Shown: positions 8,136 to 16,779, counted from the stretch's first letter. The stretch is DNA of 64,000 nt from Microbacterium sp. 18062 (GCF_902706225.1 NZ_CACSKB010000003.1:1-64000), one strand, 5' to 3'. Numbers and translations: made by a program. The notes: generated by a model from the letters alone, not told the origin.

Positions 8136-9917
8136 TTATTGAGCGCCGCACGACAGTTCGAGGGATGTCGCGTTGTCTGTCGCATAAGTGGGCGTCGACT
8201 GCGCCACGAGCCGCGACGGCCACACGTGCGTCGACCGCACCGCGAACGTCGCCGCGAATGTCGCCCCCGGCTCGAGATCGACGCTCACGGTGAGCGCCCG
8301 CAGCCCCTCGTGCTCGCCTCCTCCGGTGCCGCTTCCATCGGAGGTGATCGCGTCTACGAGGTCGAACCCCTCGGGCAGGTACACGTACGCCACGGTGCGG
8401 CTCGTCCCCGCCGGCACCCCGGAGGCTCCCCCGCCGGTCACGTACGCGGGCAGCGACTGCGCCGCATCGTCGGGCGCCGTGTTCGTGAGAGTCAGAGTCA
8501 ACGACGCCGTCGGATCGTCGGGCTGCACGCATCCGGTCCAGTCGAGAGCGACCTCGACGTCGAGGTGGTAGTCCATCTTCGAGCCGGTGCCGTCGTTGAG
8601 ATAGACCCCGAACGTGGCCTGGTCGGCGGTCGAGTGGGGCAGACCGCCGGCCAGGCTCGTCGTCGCCAGCGTGCGCTGCTCCTCCTCGTGTGCACTCCAC
8701 ACGAGGACACGTCTCTCGAGCGCAGAACTCGCGAGGGCCCGCAGCACTCCGTCATCCGACACCGCGGCAGTCGGCAACGCGTCGAACACGGCGCGTGCCA
8801 CTGCGGCGAAGTACTCGTCCTGATCCGCCGGATCCGCATAGCGCGCATACGCATCGCTCAGCAGGTCGGCCACGACGGTGTCGCCGGAGACGGTGCCGTA
8901 GCCGGGAACCACGATCTCTCCGGTCTCATCGAGCAGATGCGCAAGCACGACGGGATCCACCGCGACGACACCGTCGACCTCCTGCCCTTCGTGCGTGCGC
9001 GCCCACATCTCCCGCGCGATCGTCGCAGCCTGCGAGAAGTCGGTCATCTGCGTCGTGTTGAGCATGTAACGCGCTGGGCGCGTCGAGAACAGCGCCTGCT
9101 CCTGCGCGCTCAACGTCACGGCCGGAACGTCGAAGTAGCCGAAGCTCGAACCACTCTCGATCCCCTCCAGCGTGACCACGCCTCGGTCGACCGTCACGAA
9201 CGCCACCTGACCGACGATCCCGCCGAGCGACCGCAGCTCCGCGTTGTTCTGGATCAGCACGAGGTAGGTGCGCGGCGAATCCTCGCCGAGCATCGGCGGC
9301 AGCAGCTCCAGCGCATCGGCCAGCGTGCTGGTGGCGCTGCCGAACTCCTCCAGCAACGCCGCAGCGCTGTCGACCAGCTCACGAAGCGGCACGACGAGAG
9401 CGATCCTGTCCACCCGGGCAAGACCGGCCCTCGCGCCCTCCACACGGTCGGCGGCGACTCTGACCGTGGGCGCCAGCGCCGACGCGGCCGAGAGGTCGAA
9501 CCCGTTCGCACCCGGACCGGCCGAGTCCGCGCTGCGCCGTGCGGTCACCGTCAGCACCGGCTCGAGCGCGCCCGTGACGAGCTCGTCGGCAGACACCGCC
9601 AGCTGCGAGATCGCCGCCAACTGCGGCCCAAGCCACGGCAGCTCCTGCGCGATCGACCAGATCGGGTCGCCCGTCAACGAGCGTGCCGCGGACGTGTGCC
9701 CCGACAGCGTCGATGCGAGCTCGCTCGCCGTGGCCATGTCCGTGTCCGTGTCCGACAACACGGCGGGAAGCTCCTGCGCGAGACTCTCCGCCGCCATGAG
9801 CTCGCGGGCGGCGAGCGCCCCGCGCACACCCACCCACACCGCGGCGAGCACAACGAGCAGAAGCAGCAAACTGCCGACGACGAGCAGCCCCCGGGGGCGC
9901 GGACGACGATGACCCAT
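8136..9917 (-). CDS. DUF4012 membrane-anchored exported protein
   Basis: This 593-residue protein has a basic N-terminus (MGHRRPRPRG), one strong membrane helix at residues about 10-32 and a large extracytoplasmic domain. Sequence typical of DUF4012 is seen: SLTGDPIWSIAQELPWLG, NNAELRSLGGIVGQ and TTQMTDFSQAATIAREMW. Residues 450-590 form a Thr/Val-rich beta domain. Family members sit in actinobacterial exopolysaccharide and teichoic-like loci, often beside chain-length regulators, and have no assigned enzyme activity; the relation to LytR-CpsA-Psr proteins is only suggestive. Here it follows the BY-kinase gene with an 8-bp gap, so the two are almost certainly co-transcribed. I infer a role in export or attachment of the polysaccharide. 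Confidence 0.85.
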   Translation of the reverse strand: MGHRRPRPRGLLVVGSLLLLLVVLAAVWVGVRGALAARELMAAESLAQELPAVLSDTDTDMATASELASTLSGHTSAARSLTGDPIWSIAQELPWLGPQLAAISQLAVSADELVTGALEPVLTVTARRSADSAGPGANGFDLSAASALAPTVRVAADRVEGARAGLARVDRIALVVPLRELVDSAAALLEEFGSATSTLADALELLPPMLGEDSPRTYLVLIQNNAELRSLGGIVGQVAFVTVDRGVVTLEGIESGSSFGYFDVPAVTLSAQEQALFSTRPARYMLNTTQMTDFSQAATIAREMWARTHEGQEVDGVVAVDPVVLAHLLDETGEIVVPGYGTVSGDTVVADLLSDAYARYADPADQDEYFAAVARAVFDALPTAAVSDDGVLRALASSALERRVLVWSAHEEEQRTLATTSLAGGLPHSTADQATFGVYLNDGTGSKMDYHLDVEVALDWTGCVQPDDPTASLTLTLTNTAPDDAAQSLPAYVTGGGASGVPAGTSRTVAYVYLPEGFDLVDAITSDGSGTGGGEHEGLRALTVSVDLEPGATFAATFAVRSTHVWPSRLVAQSTPTYATDNATSLELSCGAQ

Positions 9918-9925
9918 CGTCGCGC

Positions 9926-11557
9926 TCAGCGGACCGCGCCCACGCCCGACGCGGACTCAGGCTCCGCAGCCCTGTCCGGCCCTGCGGAGCCCTGCGCGGC
10001 GCGTGCCGTCGAGTCCGCAGCGACCCGCACGACCGCATCCGCCGACTCGACGTTCACCGATTCTTCGGCCGGCACCTCGGACGCAGCCCGAGAGAGAGCA
10101 CCCGCACGCTTCGCCTCGCGGCGCGGGCTGTGCCGCGTCATCCGATCGCGCATCCGCGCGCTCCGCGATCGCCTCTCCGCGCGGTTGTGATATCCGCCGT
10201 AGGCGGAGTAGCCGTAGTACCCACGACGCTGAGGCATCCTGTTCAGCACGATCCCCAGCGCCCGGCCGTTCGCTTTGCTCAGGATCTCGACCGCCCGCTG
10301 TGCCTGCTCGAACGTCGTCTTGCCCGCGGACGCCACGATCAGCGCACCGTCTGCGGCGGCGGCGAGAACCGCCGCGTCGGTCACCGGGATCGCGGGTGGC
10401 GAGTCCACGATGACGACATATGTCTCCCGCAGCGTCTTGAGCAGATCCCGCATCCGCTGCGACCCCAGGATCTCACTCGGATTGGGCGGAGTCCGTCCCG
10501 CCGCGAGCACGTGCAGGGCACCGTCCGGGCCCGTCCGCTGCAACACGTCGTCGAACGCCACACGCCCCGAGAGCACGTCGCTGAGGCCGGCGCCCTCGAG
10601 GACGCCCAGGATCTCGGCGACCACCGGCCGGCGCAGATCGGCATCGATGAGCAACGTCGGCTGTCCGCTCGCGGCGAGACTGGCCGCCAGGTTCGCCGCG
10701 GTGGTCGACTTGCCGTCGCCGGGCAGAGGGCTGGTGACCACGATCACCCGGGGCGGGTTGTCGACGTCCATGAACTGCAGGTTGGTGCGCAGCTCGCGCA
10801 TGGCCTCCATCAGGGGAGCCGCATCGGCACCCCGGCGCCCTGCGCCGAAGCCGTAGATGCGTCTCGCTCCCACCAGTTCCTTCTGCACCGGCAGCACCCC
10901 GACGACCGCCACGCCCGTCTCGCGTTCGACGTCACGCCGGTCACGCACACACCGGTCGAGCACATGCCTGACCACGGCGTAGCCGATCGCGAGGGCGAGC
11001 CCGACGAGCGCGCCGAGCGCCACGTTGAGCCTCGTGTTCGGCGACGACGGCGTAGAGGGCAGCTGGGCCGAGTCGCCCGGGATGAGCCCGACCGCCGCGG
11101 AGCCCGCCGTGCCGTTGCCCTCGATCTGGTCGATCTGGTTCTGCATCCCGCGGACCCATGCCTCGGCGAGCGCCCGCGCCGCCTCGGGCGAGTCCGCGTC
11201 GGCCGCAACGTGGATCACGACGGTGTTGTTCGGGTTCGTCACGCTCACAGAGCCGACGAGCGCCTCAGGCGAGGTGTTCAGCCCCAGCTCGGCGATCGCG
11301 TGCTCGGCGACGGCCCGCCATCGGCCGATGTCGAGGTACGACGTGACCTTCGCCTGCGCCAGCTGGTCGCCGACGAGTGACATGCCGCTGTTTCCGTCTG
11401 CCGTCTGAGTCGCGGCCACGTAGCCGCTGGTCGTGGCGGTGTACACCCTCGGCTGGAAAGCGCTCCAGGCGAACGCGGCGGCGGCGCCCACAATGGTGAG
11501 CACGACGATCACCACCCAGTGCCGGCTGAACACCCTCAGATAGTCGCGCAGCTCCAT
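9926..11557 (-). CDS. polysaccharide co-polymerase / tyrosine autokinase (Wzz-BY-kinase fusion)
   Basis: This 543-residue protein controls capsule or exopolysaccharide chain length. A Wzz-type domain lies between two membrane helices (residues about 14-34 and 177-199). The cytoplasmic kinase domain has Walker A SPLPGDGKST (276-285), Walker A' LLIDADLRRP (302-311) and Walker B VVIVDSPPA (381-389). A tyrosine cluster, RRGYYGYSAYGGY (Tyr447, 448, 450, 453, 456), follows and is probably the autophosphorylation tail. Fusion of adaptor and kinase in one chain is normal for actinobacteria. A further basic, Ala/Ser-rich tail of about 80 residues follows. The ATG has GAGGGGGCG upstream. No cognate tyrosine phosphatase is in the window. 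Confidence 0.93.
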   Translation of the reverse strand: MELRDYLRVFSRHWVVIVVLTIVGAAAAFAWSAFQPRVYTATTSGYVAATQTADGNSGMSLVGDQLAQAKVTSYLDIGRWRAVAEHAIAELGLNTSPEALVGSVSVTNPNNTVVIHVAADADSPEAARALAEAWVRGMQNQIDQIEGNGTAGSAAVGLIPGDSAQLPSTPSSPNTRLNVALGALVGLALAIGYAVVRHVLDRCVRDRRDVERETGVAVVGVLPVQKELVGARRIYGFGAGRRGADAAPLMEAMRELRTNLQFMDVDNPPRVIVVTSPLPGDGKSTTAANLAASLAASGQPTLLIDADLRRPVVAEILGVLEGAGLSDVLSGRVAFDDVLQRTGPDGALHVLAAGRTPPNPSEILGSQRMRDLLKTLRETYVVIVDSPPAIPVTDAAVLAAAADGALIVASAGKTTFEQAQRAVEILSKANGRALGIVLNRMPQRRGYYGYSAYGGYHNRAERRSRSARMRDRMTRHSPRREAKRAGALSRAASEVPAEESVNVESADAVVRVAADSTARAAQGSAGPDRAAEPESASGVGAVR

Positions 11558-11591
11558 CTCGCCCCCTCGATGTTCACGCCGTCATTTTCTG

Positions 11592-11597
11592 TACCAT
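11592..11597 (+). promoter_or_regulatory. -10 element for a probable leaderless transcript
   Basis: TACCAT lies exactly 7 nt before the GTG start at 11605, the geometry of actinobacterial leaderless mRNAs. There is no Shine-Dalgarno sequence before the GTG. The 47-bp gap to the divergent BY-kinase start must also hold that gene's promoter, so the two units are likely co-regulated. Confidence 0.5.
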
Positions 11598-11604
11598 AAC
11601 CGCT

Positions 11605-13086
11605 GTGATCGAAGACCTCGACATCGAGGCGCTGGGGGCCACGGTTCGCATCGTGCTGCCCGAAACACCGCACTCATCACCGTCCGAAGGCGGCGAGAAG
11701 CTCTCGGAAGCGGTGCGTCGCGTGTGGTCGCAGGCGGCCTCAACCGGCACGGGATCCGAGCCCGCCGCCGCCGTCGCTCCGTCGAGCGCCGGGCGGGCGG
11801 CGGCTCTCGAAGAGCTTTCGCAGCGCGTGACACTCACCGCCATCGAAGCACGACGAGGCCGGCTGTGGATGGTGCACGCGGCAGGGCTCGCTGCGGCGGA
11901 CGGGCGCGTCGTGATGCTCGTCGGCCGCTCCGGAAGCGGCAAGACCACGGCAGCGCGGACGCTCAGCCGTTCGATGCACTACGTCACCGACGAGACAGTC
12001 GGCATCACTGCCGACGGCGAGATCCTCCCCTACCGCAAACCTCTCTCGGTGATCGTCGACCCGTCGGCACCAAAGGCCCAACTCGCGCCACCGGCTCAGG
12101 TCGCACGACCGGATCGACCGCTGCGACTCGGGGCCGTCGTCATCCTGGATCGCCGAGCCGAGCTCGACACCGAGCCTTCGGCGACCGCGCTCGCCGAATC
12201 CGAGGCGATCGAGCTGCTCGCCGCGCAGACGAGCTACCTGTCCGAGCTGCCACGGCCGCTCGAGACGATCACGACGCTGCTCCGGCGCGCGTCGGGCGCG
12301 CACCGGGTCACCTACCGGGAGGCGACCGAGCTGCCTTCGCTCATCGAGAAGCTCCTCGCGTGTCACGACGAGAGCGCCGGGGGGCGCACCGGCACGGCGA
12401 CGGGTGCGCCGGACCTCGGCTGCGTCTCGGACGCCGCCCCGGATCCGGCGGGTTCCCGATCTGCCACGGGCACGGACGCGCACCGTGCCGCGACCTACGG
12501 CCGTGCACCGCATCGCGACGCAGTGGCGCTCGACGGCGGCGCTCACCTCGCCGTGCTCCTCGAGCGAGGGACCCGGCCGGACGCACCCGATCTGCACGTT
12601 CTCGGCGGGATCGCGCCGGCCGCTTGGCGTGCCGCATCGCGAGCGGATGCCGCGACCATCACGAAAGCCGTCGTGTCCGAGCACGGCGAACCGGCACCTG
12701 AGCATGGTGACGGACGCGGCCCCGTCGCAGCAGTTCTCGAACGGCTCGTGCGCGCCGGAGTCCTGGTCGCCACCGAGACCCGCTGGAGGGTCTCTCCCGA
12801 CGTGGCCTGGACCGACCACGACGACCACGTTGCACTGCTGCCCCTCGTTCATCCCGAGCCTCGCGTGCAGCATCTGAGCGGCACCGCGGCAGCGCTCTGG
12901 CGTGCCGTCGCCACGTTTCCGACGTCGATCGAGAGCCTCGTCTTCGAGGTTCACGGCGACTCGCCCGACTCCGACCTGCTCACCATAATGAACGACACCG
13001 AGGTCTTCTTCGGGGAGCTCATTCGGATGGGAACGCTGCGGGGGGAACCTTATGACCGCTCAGGCTCGGCTCTCGGAGATCCTTGA
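11605..13086 (+). CDS. HprK-like kinase with C-terminal PqqD-like domain
   Basis: This is a 493-residue cytoplasmic protein. Residues about 85-240 resemble the HPr kinase/phosphorylase fold: VHAAGLA leads into the P-loop VGRSGSGKTTA (about 107-117), followed by TDETVGI. The second HprK signature loop is not evident. Residues 240-380 are variable and Ala/Gly-rich. Residues about 395-490 resemble PqqD-type peptide-binding domains: VQHLSGTAAALWRAV, then a predicted winged-helix stretch ending LIRMGTLRGE. HprK-like, PqqD-like and nucleotidyltransferase proteins occur together in lasso-peptide and in exosortase or polysaccharide loci, but no phospho-acceptor is established for such kinases. There is no HPr or PTS gene here. 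The gene diverges from the capsule kinase by 47 bp and overlaps the next gene by 35 bp. It starts at a GTG without a leader. Confidence 0.75.
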   Translation: MIEDLDIEALGATVRIVLPETPHSSPSEGGEKLSEAVRRVWSQAASTGTGSEPAAAVAPSSAGRAAALEELSQRVTLTAIEARRGRLWMVHAAGLAAADGRVVMLVGRSGSGKTTAARTLSRSMHYVTDETVGITADGEILPYRKPLSVIVDPSAPKAQLAPPAQVARPDRPLRLGAVVILDRRAELDTEPSATALAESEAIELLAAQTSYLSELPRPLETITTLLRRASGAHRVTYREATELPSLIEKLLACHDESAGGRTGTATGAPDLGCVSDAAPDPAGSRSATGTDAHRAATYGRAPHRDAVALDGGAHLAVLLERGTRPDAPDLHVLGGIAPAAWRAASRADAATITKAVVSEHGEPAPEHGDGRGPVAAVLERLVRAGVLVATETRWRVSPDVAWTDHDDHVALLPLVHPEPRVQHLSGTAAALWRAVATFPTSIESLVFEVHGDSPDSDLLTIMNDTEVFFGELIRMGTLRGEPYDRSGSALGDP

Positions 13087-13855
13087 CCTGCCGCTCGCCG
13101 ACACCGGTCTGGTACGGATGCACCCCCTGAAGGACACCGTCATCACGGTGCATCGTCTCGCGCCTTCGTCGTGGCGGTGGCGCGATCTCGACTTCCAGAC
13201 CGACGACATCGTCGCCGCAGTCTTCGTCATCTCCGGTCACATCATCGTCCGCGGTGCGACCTCACCCGTGGGTGCTCTTCTCTCGTCCGACGACGCAGAG
13301 TTCGCCTACCCCACACCCACGACGGTCGCCGTGGCATGGGTACGGCGCAGCAGCGCTCTGCGCTCTGCGCCCACAGCGGACTTCACCCCGAGGGTGCTCG
13401 ACAGCTCGCACCTGGCGCTGAGCTCGCGCGCCTTCGTCCTGTCTCTGGCCCGGCTGTCACACCCCGTCGATGACCGCGAGAAGTGTGCGGTCGATCATGC
13501 GACGATCGCGGTCGTCGGTGCGCTCGCACGGGGTCACGAGTCCGATGCGACCGACGAGCACGCGTCTCTGTTCGAGCGCGCGAACGCGCTCATCGCGGCG
13601 AACTCGTCAGACAGCGCCTACTCCGTGCAGAAGCTCGCCGCAGAGCTCTTCGTGTCTGTCAGGCACCTGCAACGGGCCTTCGCGGACCACGACGACACCC
13701 CTTACGCCGCGTTGCGACGGTCGCGCGTCGAGCGCGCCCGCGCGCTCTCCGACGACCCGCAGACCGTCTCACTGCCGCAGCACCGGATCGCCGTGCTCGC
13801 CGGCTTCCCGAACGCCAGCGCGCTCCGGCGCGCTTTCAGCTACCGCCGGAGCTGA
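13052..13855 (+). CDS. AraC-family transcriptional regulator
   Basis: This 267-residue protein ends in a double helix-turn-helix of the AraC type: VQKLAAELFVSVRHLQRAF is the first HTH and RIAVLAGFPNASALRRAF the second. The N-terminal 160 residues resemble the AraC-binding-like cupin domain and may sense a ligand. The ATG at 13052 overlaps the HprK-like gene by 35 bp and follows GGGGGGAA, so the two are co-translated. Downstream, in the gap before the Tat-exported protein, two pairs of TTTCGCGACA repeats are spaced at 21 bp, the spacing AraC-type regulators prefer, so that array is a plausible target. The protein ends soon after the second HTH, slightly shorter at the C-terminus than classical members. 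Confidence 0.85.
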   Translation: MTAQARLSEILDLPLADTGLVRMHPLKDTVITVHRLAPSSWRWRDLDFQTDDIVAAVFVISGHIIVRGATSPVGALLSSDDAEFAYPTPTTVAVAWVRRSSALRSAPTADFTPRVLDSSHLALSSRAFVLSLARLSHPVDDREKCAVDHATIAVVGALARGHESDATDEHASLFERANALIAANSSDSAYSVQKLAAELFVSVRHLQRAFADHDDTPYAALRRSRVERARALSDDPQTVSLPQHRIAVLAGFPNASALRRAFSYRRS

Positions 13856-13895
13856 CGCACGCGTTCGGCTGCTCCTGGCCGACCCTCAGCTGCAC

Positions 13896-14052
13896 TTTCG
13901 CGACAGAAAAAGGCGATTTCGCGACAGCCTTCGCTCGCTCATGAGCCGTCGCGCACCCGCCACGCGCGGGAACACCGGGGAGCGCCGAGGGGCGCACGGA
14001 CGCGGGGCACAGGGCGCTGCATTTCGCGACAGGCCGAGACGGTTTCGCGACA
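13896..14052 (+). promoter_or_regulatory. four direct repeats TTTCGCGACA in two 21-bp-phased pairs
   Basis: Copies start at 13896, 13917, 14022 and 14043. Each pair is spaced 21 bp (two helical turns), and the pairs are 126 bp apart (six times 21, twelve turns). All lie between the AraC gene end and the Tat-exported protein start at 14155. The arrangement fits paired AraC-dimer sites capable of DNA looping. Binding is inferred from geometry alone. Confidence 0.5.
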
Positions 14053-14154
14053 ACCTGATCGCGGTCGAGCGAATGGGCATCATGCTCGACGCCAAGCACC
14101 ATGACAACAGCCGGCTCGGCCTTTACGCATGAGCCCCAACCCGAAGGATGCCCC

Positions 14155-14829
14155 ATGCCCGAGGATCTCACCGCCTCCGACGCTCCCGCATCGTCGGGAA
14201 CCGCTCCCACGCCGTCGGGCGTGCACCGCCGTACCCTTCTCAAGGGCGCCGCCTGGTCGGCGCCGGTGATACTCGCGGCGATGGCGACGCCGGCCGCGAT
14301 GGCCTCTGTCGCCGACACCACGCTCGCATGGACGGGAAGTCAGACCGATCTCCTGTCGCTGCGCGTCCTCAGCGACAGCTCTCTCATCACCGCGAGCGCG
14401 CTGGTGACCGTTCCCACCCAGTTCACCGTGAACAACGGAGGCGCGGGGGCCGTGAACGAGACCGCGACTGTGACGATCGTGGTCGGACGTCCCACCGGCA
14501 TCAACCTCCCTGTCGGCAGAGCCCGCGGATTCGGCGTCTACAGCCTGAACGGAGCGGTCGTCGCCGCCAACAACACCGTCGCCTATCAGAGCGCGTTCGG
14601 CATTCAGTACGGCTTCCCGATCACGACCTTCACGGGAACACTCGCCACCTCGATCGCATCCAACGGCGCATTGCAGGTGCCGATCGAGTTCGGCCTCTCG
14701 GGAACGAACTCGGGCATCACCGTGTCCGCTCTCGCGTCCTTCCCCGTCACACTGACCCTCGCTTTCGCCTCGAGGACCCTCACGGCGTCGACGGTGATCA
14801 GCGTTCCGGTGAACGCGGGAATCCTCTGA
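14155..14829 (+). CDS. Tat-exported all-beta protein
   Basis: This is a 224-residue exported protein. The N-terminal 33 residues are Ala/Ser/Pro/Thr-rich, then HRRTLLKG leads into a moderately hydrophobic stretch ending ATPAAMAS, a Tat signal (twin Arg, Leu-Leu-Lys) with an AMA-S cleavage site. The mature 165 residues are Thr/Val/Ser/Asn-rich with alternating hydrophobics, implying a beta sandwich, and contain no Cys. The ATG at 14155 has GAAGGA 6 nt upstream; an ATG at 14101 in the same frame lacks a ribosome site. It follows the AraC gene and faces the nucleotidyltransferase gene. No known family is evident. It may be the exported product or substrate of the HprK-like/nucleotidyltransferase module. 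Confidence 0.75.
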   Translation: MPEDLTASDAPASSGTAPTPSGVHRRTLLKGAAWSAPVILAAMATPAAMASVADTTLAWTGSQTDLLSLRVLSDSSLITASALVTVPTQFTVNNGGAGAVNETATVTIVVGRPTGINLPVGRARGFGVYSLNGAVVAANNTVAYQSAFGIQYGFPITTFTGTLATSIASNGALQVPIEFGLSGTNSGITVSALASFPVTLTLAFASRTLTASTVISVPVNAGIL

Positions 14830-14858
14830 CGGTCGCGGGCGGCTTCGGCAACGACGGC

Positions 14859-15755
14859 CTATCGTCTGCGCAAGAGTCCGAGCAGCGCACGAACGCCGCG
14901 GCCCCACCGCGAGATGCGGGCACCCGCCCGAGCGCTCATGGAGTCAGTGGTCTCCGGATTCATCGCGGCGAGCTGCTCTCGCGACGGCCACAGCGCCGCG
15001 CGAGCCAGGCGCGGCCAGCGACTCACGGGTGCCATCGCGAAGGTGAGTCGCCACCTGTGCAGCAAGAGCGACCGGGCCTGCGTCTCGCGATGCCATTCAT
15101 CGAGCTCGAGGCGTGCCAGGTCTCCGCGCACGTCCGCGGGCGATCGCGGTACCTCCAGCTCTTCGAGCACGGCGGCCAGCGTCTGATCGCACCCCGTCCG
15201 CTGCGCCAAGAGGGCGAACGCCGTCTTCTGCTCGGGAGTGAGCATCTGGGCACGGACGGCGTCGAGGTCGGCCCGGCGAGACTCTGCGCTCGCCCGGTTG
15301 CGGAGCGCGTGGAGCGCGACGATCGCCATGCTCGACAGCAGATCCGGAACGATGCACGAATGGTGCGCGGCAGGCATCGACTCGGTCCGCCCCCACAGTT
15401 CCTCGAAGACTTTCGCGTCGTCCTCGACGAATCCGGGGAAGCGGAAGTGCAAGTCGATGTCGCACGGCCACTCCCCGTGGATGTAGGTCGCGGAGTGCGC
15501 CCGCCGGCGAGCCGACACGATCGAGTGGGTGCGGCTGCGCCAACCACGCGCCTCGAGCAGCGCACAGAACCGCGTGAACTCCGCCGGATCCACCCATGCA
15601 TCCACGTCGGCGGGGATCCGCCCCTGTCGAAGTCCGTGATGCTCGAGGCTCAGACCCTTGATGAAGATCACCCGCACTCCGGCGTCGTCGGCGACGCGCT
15701 GGACCCAGGCGTGCAGAAGCTCGATCGCGTCCTGCCGCATCAGCTCCACGCTCAC
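14859..15755 (-). CDS. nucleotidyltransferase family 5-like protein
   Basis: This 298-residue protein resembles the 'uncharacterised nucleotidyltransferase' family (NTP_transf_5). It has IFIKGLSLEHHGL, then the metal-binding PADVDAWVDP, and later CDIDLHFRFPG. The DxD and DID pairs are the expected catalytic carboxylates of the polymerase-beta fold. I chose the GTG at 15755 (VSVELMRQD) because GAAGGAG precedes it closely. A longer frame to 15842 would translate the direct repeats at 15777-15820 into a duplicated EGTPLI peptide and is unlikely. The family recurs in lasso-peptide and exopolysaccharide loci with HprK-like and PqqD-like proteins, as here; the substrate is unknown. It converges with the Tat-exported gene (29-bp gap) and diverges from the signal peptidase. 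Confidence 0.8.
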   Translation of the reverse strand: MSVELMRQDAIELLHAWVQRVADDAGVRVIFIKGLSLEHHGLRQGRIPADVDAWVDPAEFTRFCALLEARGWRSRTHSIVSARRRAHSATYIHGEWPCDIDLHFRFPGFVEDDAKVFEELWGRTESMPAAHHSCIVPDLLSSMAIVALHALRNRASAESRRADLDAVRAQMLTPEQKTAFALLAQRTGCDQTLAAVLEELEVPRSPADVRGDLARLELDEWHRETQARSLLLHRWRLTFAMAPVSRWPRLARAALWPSREQLAAMNPETTDSMSARAGARISRWGRGVRALLGLLRRR

Positions 15756-15776
15756 GATCGCTCCTTCTGGAACCCG

Positions 15777-15820
15777 TATAAGAGGAGTCCCTTCTCTATA
15801 TATAAGAGGAGTCCCTTCTC
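15777..15820. repeat. two 20-bp direct repeats at 24-bp period in a divergent promoter region
   Basis: TATAAGAGGAGTCCCTTCTC occurs at 15777-15796 and 15801-15820, and a degenerate third copy (GATATAGGAGGAGCC) is at 15826-15840. They lie between the divergent nucleotidyltransferase and signal-peptidase starts, in an AT-rich patch within otherwise GC-rich DNA. Each repeat carries a TATA-like element, so they may be duplicated promoter or operator units. Confidence 0.7.
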
Positions 15821-15874
15821 CAGACGATATAGGAGGAGCCACCGAACGACACGACGACCGGGACAGGTGCCGCG

Positions 15875-16582
15875 ATGATCGCGAGCGTCGAGCACGGCTC
15901 GCCGTCTCGATGGCGACGGATCGTACGAAACACCTGGCTTCACCTGGTGGCCGCGTTCGTCGTGTGCGGGCTCGTGCTGCTCTTCGTGGCGAAGCCGTAT
16001 GCGGTGCCGAGCAGCTCTATGGCGGGCACGCTCGAACCGGGCGACCGCGTGCTCGTCGACCGGCTGGCCTACTTGCTGCAGGATCCGGAGATGCACGACG
16101 TGATCGTGTTCGACGCCGACATGGCCTGGGACGGCGCGCCCACGTCGGGAGCAGATCCGTTCCGCGCCACTCTCCGCTGGCTCGGCGAGGTCACGGGCTT
16201 CGGGCCTTCCGGACCTCACACGCTCGTGAAAAGGGTGATCGCCGGAGCGGAGCAGGTCGTGAGCTGTTGCGATGCCGGCGGACGCGTTGTCGTCGACGGC
16301 GTCGCGCTGGACGAGCCGTACGTGGAGAACGACTTTCCCTTCGTCTCCGGCGAGGTCGACTGCACGTCGACACCACGCTCCCTCCGCTGCTTCGACGAGG
16401 TCACCGTGCCGCAGGGCGCGTACCTCGTGCTCGGCGACAACCGCTCCGGTTCCTCCGACTCCGCTTCGTTCTGCCGCGGCGACGGCACTGTCACGGACTG
16501 CTGGCGGTGGGCGACCCGCGACGGCGTCGTCGGTGCGGCGCGGTTCGTGTTCTGGCCGGTCTCACGCTGGGCCGGGATCTGA
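15875..16582 (+). CDS. type I signal peptidase (S26)
   Basis: This 235-residue membrane protease has one N-terminal helix at residues about 21-40 and catalytic boxes in order: PYAVPSSSMAGTLEPGD with nucleophile Ser48, THTLVKRV-like PHTLVKRVIAGAE with general-base Lys119, and GDNRSGSSDS near residue 190. Two extra Cys pairs (VVSCCD, and DCTSTPRSLRC) suggest an extracytoplasmic disulfide-stabilised insertion. It would cleave signal peptides on the outer membrane face. It diverges from the nucleotidyltransferase and may be dedicated to nearby exported proteins (the Tat-exported protein or the LPXTG protein). The housekeeping lepB is probably elsewhere, because this copy has no ribosomal-protein or rnhB neighbours. 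The ATG at 15875 lacks a strong ribosome-binding site. Confidence 0.9.
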   Translation: MIASVEHGSPSRWRRIVRNTWLHLVAAFVVCGLVLLFVAKPYAVPSSSMAGTLEPGDRVLVDRLAYLLQDPEMHDVIVFDADMAWDGAPTSGADPFRATLRWLGEVTGFGPSGPHTLVKRVIAGAEQVVSCCDAGGRVVVDGVALDEPYVENDFPFVSGEVDCTSTPRSLRCFDEVTVPQGAYLVLGDNRSGSSDSASFCRGDGTVTDCWRWATRDGVVGAARFVFWPVSRWAGI

Positions 16583-16779
16583 CCGCGTGCGTCCGAGCGT
16601 CTCGTCCTGGTCCGTTCCGCGGCAGACACCGGATTCTCGGCGACGGTCTGCCGAGCTTCTCCCAGGTGCCCGTCTCTTGCGTTGCCGACACGCAATGACC
16701 TGGCAGTCGCCGACCTCGCCTCGGATATCCCACAGGCGGCCGCCGCGTCGAAGTCTCCTACGAGGCTTCGCAAGGCTGA

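Noticed and set aside
8124-10190. A 688-codon plus-strand frame opposite the DUF4012 and tyrosine-kinase genes
   Set aside because: Shadow frame: low-complexity Arg-rich product, no start signal, and the minus strand carries recognisable families.
13896-14052. TTTCGCGACA repeats as a CRISPR array
   Set aside because: Units are only 10 bp, spacing within pairs is too short, and no cas genes are in the window. A regulatory array fits better.
15756-15842. Upstream extension of the nucleotidyltransferase start to 15842
   Set aside because: It would translate the 24-bp DNA repeats into duplicated EGTPLI peptides and skip the good ribosome site before the GTG at 15755.
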